Part shown: positions 56,935 to 64,000 of the stretch, one piece after another
How positions within the stretch are numbered: position 1 is the stretch's first letter
Layout: each line of letters begins with the position of its first letter
NCBI GenBank assembly: GCA_021397845.1
Contig: CM038044.1
Coordinates: 43,634,354 to 43,698,353 of the forward strand
Direction of reading: 5' to 3'
Origin: Areca catechu
Lineage: Eukaryota; Streptophyta; Magnoliopsida; Arecales; Arecaceae
Length of the DNA stretch: 64,000 nt
Position numbers and translations under genes: made by a program
The notes under the pieces: model-generated
What the model saw: the letters and a program-made list of their open reading frames with translations, nothing else
The model's database searches: none
Told to the model about the DNA's origin: nothing

Positions 56935-58420
56935 CTACAGCCAAGATAGACTATTACACCTAAAGTGTCCTGCTAAACCTCCTGCGTGTATCTCCCAAAT
57001 AAGAAAGTCTCTAAGTGATGTCTTGGGAACACACAACCTATTTTCTTTGAACAAATAACCATCCCTTAAGAAATTCTCACTAAATTCAGTGGATGGCCCT
57101 AGCTTCACTGATTCATAAATCTTTCCAAAATTCAGACAAAATTCATATTCTTCCTTTAATCGTTCAAATATGACTACTTCGGTACTCACACAATTCAGCA
57201 ATATTGTTCTCCTACTAAGTGCATCAGCTACCCTATTCTCACTTCCAGCATGGTGCTTTAGGACAAAAGTATAGGCTTGTATAAATTCGACCAACTTACC
57301 ATGTCTAGGGTTTAACTTTTTTTGAGAATTTAGGAAGCGAACTGCTTCATGATCAGAGTAGAGAACGAATTCTTGCGGTAGCAAGTAATGCCTCCAATAC
57401 CTAAGAGCTTGTACTACCGCATACAACTCTTTATTATATATGGAATATTTCAACTTGGAATCACTCAGTTTCTCACTAAAATAGGCAATAGGATGATTTT
57501 CCTGACTTAATACCCCTCATATTCCTATGCCTGATGCATCACAGGCGACCTCAAAGACTTTGGTGAAGTCGGGTAACCTTAGAACTGGTGCCTTAGTCAT
57601 TCTATCTTTGATCTCTAGGAAGGCTTTATGGGAAGCTCTAGTCCAATCGAATTCGCCCTTCCTAATGCAGTCGGTGATCAGAGCAACAATCGTGCTAAAC
57701 CCTCTGATAAATCTCCTATAGAAGGTAGCTAACCCATGGAAACTTCGAACGTCATGAACATTCCTAGGTATAGGCCACTCAACTATAGATTTCACTTTCT
57801 CAGGGTCGGCGGTTACTCCTTCTGGTGTTACTACAAAACCTAAGAAGATGATTCTGGTTGACATGAAGCTATATTTCTTAAGGTTTGCAAACAAAGCTTC
57901 CTTCCTAAGGACCTGACAAATCTGATGGAGGTGGTCTAAGTGATCTTTCCTAGTCTTACTGTATATGAGGATATCATCAAAATATACGACCACAAATTTT
58001 TCAATAAATGATCGTAACACTTGAGTCATAACCCTCATAAACATACTTGGGGCATTTGATAATCCAAAGGGCATCACCAACCACTCATATAGGCCATCTT
58101 TGGTCTTGAAAGTGATTTTCCACTCATCCCCGATTCTAACTCTCACCTGATGGTAGCCACTTTTTAAATCAATTTTTGAAAAGATGGTTGATCCGGCTAT
58201 CATGTCTAGCTTGTCATCGAGTCGGGGTATGGGAAACTGATACTTTATCGTAATCTTGTTAATAGCCCAGCTATCTATGCACATCCTCCAACTGCCATCC
58301 TTCTTAGGAGTCAAAAGTGCTGGGACAACACAAGGACTCAAACTCTTCCTAATAAATCCCTTTTTTAAGATCCCCTACTTGTCGTTGTAGCTCCTGATGT
58401 TCCGTAGGGTTCATCCTATA
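56935..58420 (-). pseudogene. pol: G7 reverse transcriptase and RNase H
   Basis: RT open at 58341-57517: CIDSWAINKITIKYQFPIPR, IDLKSGYHQVRVR, MPFGLSNAPSMFMRVMTQVL, catalytic VVYFDDILIYS, TPEGVTADPEKVKSIVEWPI. RNase H begins FEVACDASGIGI, then one stop (about 57517), and continues YSIYNKELYAVVQALRYWRH, LYSDHEAVRFLNSQKKLNPR, HAGSENRVADALSR (57453-57200). The HHCC linker to integrase (about 56960) is frameshifted, and another shift lies at about 58360 before RT. This is the best preserved RT in the window. Confidence 0.9.
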
Positions 58421-59060
58421 GTGTGGGAGGTTTGGCAATGTGGCTCCTGGTACTAAATCAATTGCATGTTGAATATTTCTTAATGGTGGCAATTGATCCG
58501 GTAAATCTTCAAGGTAGACATCTTTGAATTTCTCTAATAAATCTAGGATCTCCTTAGGGTATTCTAGTTTTGGTTGATCCTGAGCTTCCTTGGTAACTAA
58601 AATCCAAACTGGTGACCCTCTATCGATTTCTCATTTTAACTCCTTTGCAGAGATCAAATTCAAATTAGACTCTTTTTCCTTTAAGTGACTTGACCCTCTC
58701 TTAATATTGTCCTTTGGTGGGGTTGCATTAATCACTATCCTCTTTCCTAGATGGTGAAATGCACATGAGTTTGATCATCCAAACAGGGTGGCATCATGGT
58801 CATACAACCAAGGTCTTCCTAAAATGATGCTGCTAACCCCCATCGGAAGAACATCAAACCAGACTCTTTCTTGGTAGGATTGTACCTGAATTGTAACCTG
58901 GCATCGCAACCGGATGGAAATGTTGGTTGCATCGATCTAGGATACCTTATAAGGGGTCGGGTGTGGAACAGTTGGTAAGTCTAGGCTCTTAACTACATTA
59001 GTAGAAATTGCATTGACACAACTCCCACTATCAATTATGACCTTACATACCTTATCCCCT
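58421..59060 (-). pseudogene. pol: G7 protease and protease-RT spacer
   Basis: Aspartic protease with the active-site motif CKVIIDSGSCVNAISTNVVK is on the minus strand near 59047-58985, in frame with gag until a stop at 58937. The following spacer up to RT contains LPNLPHYRMNPTEHQELQRQ-type sequence at about 58430-58380. Protease would process Gag-Pol inside particles. The aspartate is intact, unlike G5. Confidence 0.8.
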
Positions 59061-60429
59061 ATTTTAATAAAGGTCTGTAGGATGTTAGTCCTATGCCAAT
59101 CCTCATTCCTCTTAGTTTGAGTCAGGATGCATCTAACCACTCCTAATCGGTCCGAGTCCAAGATCTCTTCCTCCTCCTCATATTCCTCCACTAACTCAGC
59201 TTCAGCCTCATAAACCTCTTCCTCACAAGGGTCACTAATCTCAGGGTCCTCTACTTCAGGTTCCCCTATATGTAAGGCTCGCGATGGACATTGGGCAGCA
59301 TAATGACCAGTCTGATTATACTTAAAGCATACTGGGATTTGGTTTTGATCCTTTTGAACCATAGGTGCCTTACCCTTGTCATCTCTACGAATGGGCTGGG
59401 GATTGGATCTAGGTCGATTTGCAGGGGATTGGTTCTGGTTTGGCCTATTTCCAGGGGCATTAAATCTTGATGAATCAGATTGATAGGTAGGTTTCCGTGG
59501 AAATCTCTCAGCATCCCTAGCAACCTGATATGCATGTTCCAAATCATTCACTTCTCTTAGAATCAGTTCCCTCTTAATGTCCTCATTCAAACCTGCTTTA
59601 AACCTAGACAAAGTAACCGACTCAGACTCGGACACACCACACCACATAACATACTCATTGAAAATGGCTATGTATTCGGACACAGTCTGATTTCCTTGGG
59701 TCATCTTCTGCCACTGATCTAAAAGCCTTTGTTCATAGGAGAATGGTAGGTATTTGGCCCTTAATTTGAGTTTCATGTCCTCCCATGTAGCTATATGTGG
59801 GTCTCTTCTCTGTCGGCTTAACCTTTCCACATTACCCTAATACAATCGTGCTTATCGGATCAACCTAAACTTAGCGAATTTGACCTTACACTCTTCCGAC
59901 ATGGTGTACCATTCGAAGTACTGATCCCTATCACTTTTCCAATCAGAGTACATCTTGGGATCTAAAGTACCATCGAATGTGGGGGCTTCTAGTCTGGTAC
60001 TCCTAAGGGCTCGTGCTTCCTGATCATCTATGTCATACTGCTGCCTCCTAGGAATAGGATCAGGTGTAACCTCTCTATGTTGGGCTCGATGCCTTGGAAT
60101 TGGATATGGTGTGGCCTCTCTATGTTGGGCTTGATGTCTGGGGATTGGACATGTGTAAGCTCTGGAAGCTGGGGTCCTGGACCATACTGTGGGATAAATT
60201 TTAGTGGTGTAGGGTCTGGTTGAGACACATGGGATCCTTCTAATGAACCTATTCTTTCATTCATTTGATCAAACCTCTGGTCGACTCTAGCACTAAACTG
60301 CCTCTGTTCAGCACTAAGCTACCTCATTTGCTCAGTCAAAGATCTCATGAAAATTTCTATCGTGGGGTCCATGGATGTACTAGGTTGGTCTTGGGGGACC
60401 TGGTATGGGGTTCCTGACCTAGTAGTCAT
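58937..60429 (-). pseudogene. gag: G7 gag
   Basis: The start is ATG 60429-60427 (MTTRSGTPYQVPQDQ). A stop at about 60318 is followed by NERIGSLEGS, then a 15-residue tandem repeat (PIPRHRAQHREATP type, about 60060-60160) and a frameshift near 60170-60190. Capsid: APTFDGTLDPKMYSDWKSDR, KAKYLPFSYEQRLLDQWQKM, LSRFKAGLNEDIKRELILRE; two stops at about 59840-59860. The zinc knuckle reads CFKYNQTGHYAAQC at about 59290-59335 with the second Cys replaced by Tyr. An acidic tail (YEAEAELVEEYEEEEEILDS) leads in frame to protease. Confidence 0.85.
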
Positions 60430-61187
60430 GCAAGGACACAATGCACTCAAACAAACCTAATCGACTATGGATAGCTAGATCTAGAGTCCAAACTAGATGC
60501 CTAATCAAGGTGGCAAGCTAGTATGTAGTAACTCAAGACTTGGCCAGGCAGGTGTAAGGGGAGTGTAGGTCCCTGATTGCCAATCCTAGACACCAATCAG
60601 AGATTAGCCAGGTAGGCGGACCAGCTCACTTGCCCTTCGGGACGTAATCCATGAACCACCATTCTAGACACCAAGAAATGGGCACACACAAATTTAGGTG
60701 ACACGATTGAATTGACCCTAACTCGGACCCGACCAATTGGTGTCCCAAAGCTCACTAGAGCAATTAGGTTCTAATCAATTTTAATTAGGGCTTGGGCTCG
60801 AATGCAAAGTGGGTGGTTTTGGGCTAGGGAAAGGTTATGAACTCCTCCCCCTATGTTATATTGTATGCCCTTAAAAATCCATTAGAAAATGAATGCAACA
60901 AGCAACTAATAAAACTAAACCCTAATGATTTCTTTTTTTTTTGGGGCAGAACCTATTCTCAGGCAGAAAACAAGGAACTACAGTTTTCACAGAAAACCAT
61001 AAATTGTAAAAAACTTACTGAAAATACTTTGAATTTCAAGGAAGCTAACAAAATAAATTTCATATTTTTTTGATTTTTATACCTACAAAAATAATTAAAA
61101 CAACAGAGTATATACTGAAAGGCCGAGATGCAGAATTTAACTAAATGCAAGATTAACCTAATCTAAACCGGGCTCTGATACCAAATT
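60430..61187 (-). promoter_or_regulatory. G7 leader and PBS
   Basis: PBS: minus-strand TGGTATCAGAGCC at 61183-61171, four bases from LTR-Y. The leader hairpin CCAATCAGAGATTAG lies at 60593-60607 in the same context as in G1 (CAGGTGTAAGGGGAGTG to its left, GGTAGGCGGACCAGC to its right), and CGACCAATTGGTGTC is at 60739. The pol-containing and pol-less elements therefore share the leader. No gene is present. Confidence 0.68.
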
Positions 61188-63029
61188 TGACGCGGATCAT
61201 GGATGCGATGCAGTACTAAAGGTTGATTTAAATTTTATGTTAATCGAGATTAAATGTTCATTAACCTAACATCCTATTAAACAATACATTAAAAGAATCT
61301 ATAGCAAGCAACTAAATACTGGATTACATCACCCGCATGCATACCTAACAAAATAATTAATTAGATGAATCACGGCGATTGAGAAACCACCCTAGATTAG
61401 GCTCCTACTTTCTAACATCAGATCTAGAGGAAGGGAAAGAGATTTTGAGTTACCGATACGCTTAGAAACCTCCTCTGATGAAGATCTGGATCACTACACT
61501 CTAGGGTTGAAGAATCGTACTCCAAACCGATCATTCCTAGCATCCAGATTCCGATCGAACTGATTCCAAAGCATGGACACCGATCTTCAGAATTGGATCT
61601 CAAGAGAATCTGCCAAAAAAAACACCAAAAAATAGCAATTAAACATTGGTAATCAAAATCTAGAAGGAATGCTGGCACCAAGGTTATTGGTCCTCCCGGG
61701 GATCTTCTTCTTTGGTTGGCTTCTAAGATCTCTTCAAAGCATTGGATGAAGGCCTTGAAGAGACTTAGGGATCAGATCTGATGGAGGGATTGGATGGATA
61801 AACAGGGCATCGCACCCTGGTAGAACTTGGACGTCACACCCAAGTATTCTAGGCATCACACCTAGCACCTATCAGCTGTCGCAGCTAGAAAGGAATTGGA
61901 AGAAGAACTTGGCGGAGTTTCATTTCATTTCATCAAATATTCATTAATTACAATGGGGGAGGTGTAGGGATATTTATAGAACCCTAACCAGAGAAGTGAG
62001 GGACTCAAATACAAGAGTTTCATTACAACTCTAGACTTCAAGTTTACATTGCCTGGACTTCTGCTTGATGAAAATAAATGGACTCCTATCCATAGTTGGC
62101 GCCAAGATGAGACTTTGATGGAGGGTCATGATTGCTTCTGGGTTAGTCATGATGATTAGACTTCAGTGTCTTGATAATGTATTCTTCTAGAGTTGCCTGG
62201 ACTCTTCAGTCTGGATTGGAGAGAACTCTAGAGTCCTGCTAAAATTCTAGAATCCTTGAAGCTTAAACAGTTAGCAGCTTATTTGAATGGAATGCTAGGA
62301 ACCCTAGGACCTCCAACACTAGGTGAGAAAAAATTTCCAAACTCCTTTGAATGCTTGGCCGACTTCTCACTTTGGCATGAAATATTATGAGTAGAAGGGC
62401 GCCATCTAGGAGAAGTCCTTCACAATTACTCCTCTTAAAAATTTTGTGCGCCTTTCTTCATGGGCCGACCAAAAGAAATTGTCTTGATGAGTGTAGCTTG
62501 TCCAAATTTAAGTGGTAGGCCATGTGTCATTGTCCCCATGGTGACGTGACAATAGTAGTCCTGAAATCATGCAAAGTTGATATGCAAAATAGGCTAGCAA
62601 ATGACAAGAGCTTGTGCTAGCACATGGGTCACATGGGCTTGTCTTGAACTAGCACATGGGTCTTGATTTAAGTCACATGGGTATTATAATAAGTCTCCCC
62701 TGTAATACAAGACTCAACAACTAATTTTTATAGGACTTAATAAATAACTAAAGTCCTATTTGATCAATTGGAACCCAATTTGATCAAAAGGACAAGACAT
62801 GTAAATACGTTGTTCAACTTGGTAAAAGGGGTTTAGCTTAAAAGACTAAATAAATAAAACCCTAATTCTAGTTGGTAAAAGGGGCTAACCCTAACTAATC
62901 CAAAATAACAAAAATTAAAATAAATTATTTGCATGGATAAAAGGGTTGGATCCAGGGTTTCATTCACAGGGGATCCACAAGGATGTGGGTTCAACTTGTC
63001 GATATTTTCGGGCCCTGGTGTCCTCACCA
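61188..63029 (-). repeat. LTR-Y (shared by G7 and G8)
   Basis: 1842 bp, starting TGACGCGGATCATGGATGCG and ending CCTGGTGTCCTCACCA. The minus-strand TATA box is at 61971-61978 (TATTTATA on plus). It is uninterrupted and flanked left by the G7 PBS and right by the G8 polypurine region, so it is shared by two interiors. Confidence 0.92.
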
Positions 63030-64000
63030 ATTCTTTCCAGGTGGGAGGAACTTGACTCCATCGAGTAAGGGTTAGACTGGCTCAACTACTTCTCTAGCAA
63101 GTCCAGGGTGATCTTCTGCAGTTCCTCCCGAGTTATCCAAGTATCATTAGACTTGGGATGTCCTTGCCAACGAACCAAGTATCGCTGGTAGTCCTTATTC
63201 CGGGTAACAATCATTTTGTCATCCAGAATTCATTCAACCCTGTCTCTCCGATTTGTGGATTTGGCTATTGGACACTCATGGGTTGGTTCGCTCTCAAGAA
63301 CAGGATCAGGCCCAAAAGGCTCACTAGGTAGAAACATCGGTTCCCTATACTCTACAAGATCTGATATGTTGAAAGTTGGACTTATACCCAAATATAAAGG
63401 TAGGTCTATCTCATAGGCATTAGGTCCAAACTTATCAATTATTTTATAAGGTCCTGTACTCTGGGCATGTAACTTTTTGACAGTTCCAGATAGAAACGTT
63501 CAGGCCTGAGCCTGATCATAACTTGGTCTCCTACTTTAAACTCTTTGAACCTTTTGCTTAAATTAGCCATTCGTGCATATGAATCATTGCTCTTTTTAAT
63601 TTTCTTATTTATTTCTTGATGCAAGTTCTTTATATGCTGTGCAAAAGACTCAGCTGACTCAGATATACATGCATGAATAGGTAAGGGAATCAGATCAATG
63701 GCTTCCTAGGCTTGTATCCATGAACGATTTCAAATGGGCTCTTTCCTATAGATCTGTTGACTGAGTTATTATAAGCAAACTCCACTCTCGATAACAATAA
63801 ATCCCAATTAACAGTATTTTCTCCCACTAGACTCCTCAACAGGTTCCCTAAACTTCGATTTACTACCTCAGTTTGGCCATCTATTTGGGGGTGGTAGGTA
63901 GTAGAATACTTCAATTTGGTTCCTAGCATATGCCATAAGGTTTTCCAAAAGTAGCTAGTAAACCTAACGTCTCGGTCCGACACAATTGTCTTAGGCAATC
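63030..64000 (-). pseudogene. pol: G8 integrase C-terminal half and chromodomain, running off the window
   Basis: Minus strand, same layout as G7: MPKTIVSDRDVRFTSYFWKT (second catalytic Asp) and QTEVVNRSLGNLLRSL with NWDLLLSRVEFAYNN intact at the site where G7 has a stop. A one-base loss near 63702 and another near 63497 shift the frame. Barrel and chromodomain continue to about 63050 (RPERF, DLVEYREPMFLPSEPFGPDP). The gag and RT part lies beyond 64000. Confidence 0.85.

Noticed and set aside
60837..61150. Short frames in the G7 leader
   Set aside because: AT-rich leader between gag and PBS; no domain, and the matching leaders of G1, G2 and G6 do not keep them.

Overview
This window looks like intergenic DNA of a flowering plant (clade not identifiable) and consists almost entirely of nested LTR retrotransposons. 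I found no host gene, tRNA, rRNA or CRISPR array. The plant assignment rests on the Ty1/copia and chromodomain-bearing Ty3/gypsy families, on primer binding sites (PBS) complementary to initiator tRNA-Met (TGGTATCAGAGCC), and on the nesting itself. Element names (copia1-3, G1-G8, L, LTR-A/B/X/Y) are mine.

Layout. (1) The base layer, about 1.3-40 kb, is a plus-strand Ty1/copia tandem array in which neighbouring copies share an LTR: copia1 interior, LTR-A, copia2 interior, LTR-B, copia3 interior. It was then invaded repeatedly. Two gypsy LTR ends lie at 1-1284. G1 (2293-9581, minus strand) sits in copia1 gag. G2 (14813-19850, minus) sits in LTR-A. Element L (28303-36888) sits in the copia3 leader, and its own left LTR is split by G3 (28443-33627, plus). 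Copia3 is cut off at 40059 by a sequence carrying a 62-bp tandem repeat and an LTR-like promoter/U5 region (40060 to about 42144). (2) From about 42.1 kb to the window end is a second tandem array, minus-strand chromovirus: G5 interior, LTR-X, G7 interior, LTR-Y, G8 interior. LTR-X is split by the plus-strand element G6 (47089-54173). Five insertions have recognisable 5-bp target duplications (G1 GCTAT, G2 AGGAG, G3 ACCTT, G6 TGATC/CGATC, L GCTGG/GCTAG).

How the parts relate. G5, G7 and G8 carry the full gypsy order gag, protease, RT, RNase H, integrase, chromodomain, all now broken by stops or frameshifts. G1, G2, G3 and G6 have no protease, RT, RNase H or integrase catalytic core. In them gag runs into an acidic linker and a conserved SDSYFLP-containing module, then into an integrase scrap from which the catalytic SDRD segment is missing; a chromodomain tail follows. 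They share PBS, leader hairpin, LTR-tip palindrome and polypurine region with the complete elements. They therefore look like a long-lived non-autonomous lineage mobilised by enzymes from elements such as G7. L goes further: two 1.6-kb LTRs enclose only 83 bp. The most unusual structures are this gag-linker lineage, the inverted right terminus of G2, the 83-bp interior of L, the extra PBS copy inside the G1/G6 LTRs, and two independent LTR-sharing tandem arrays.
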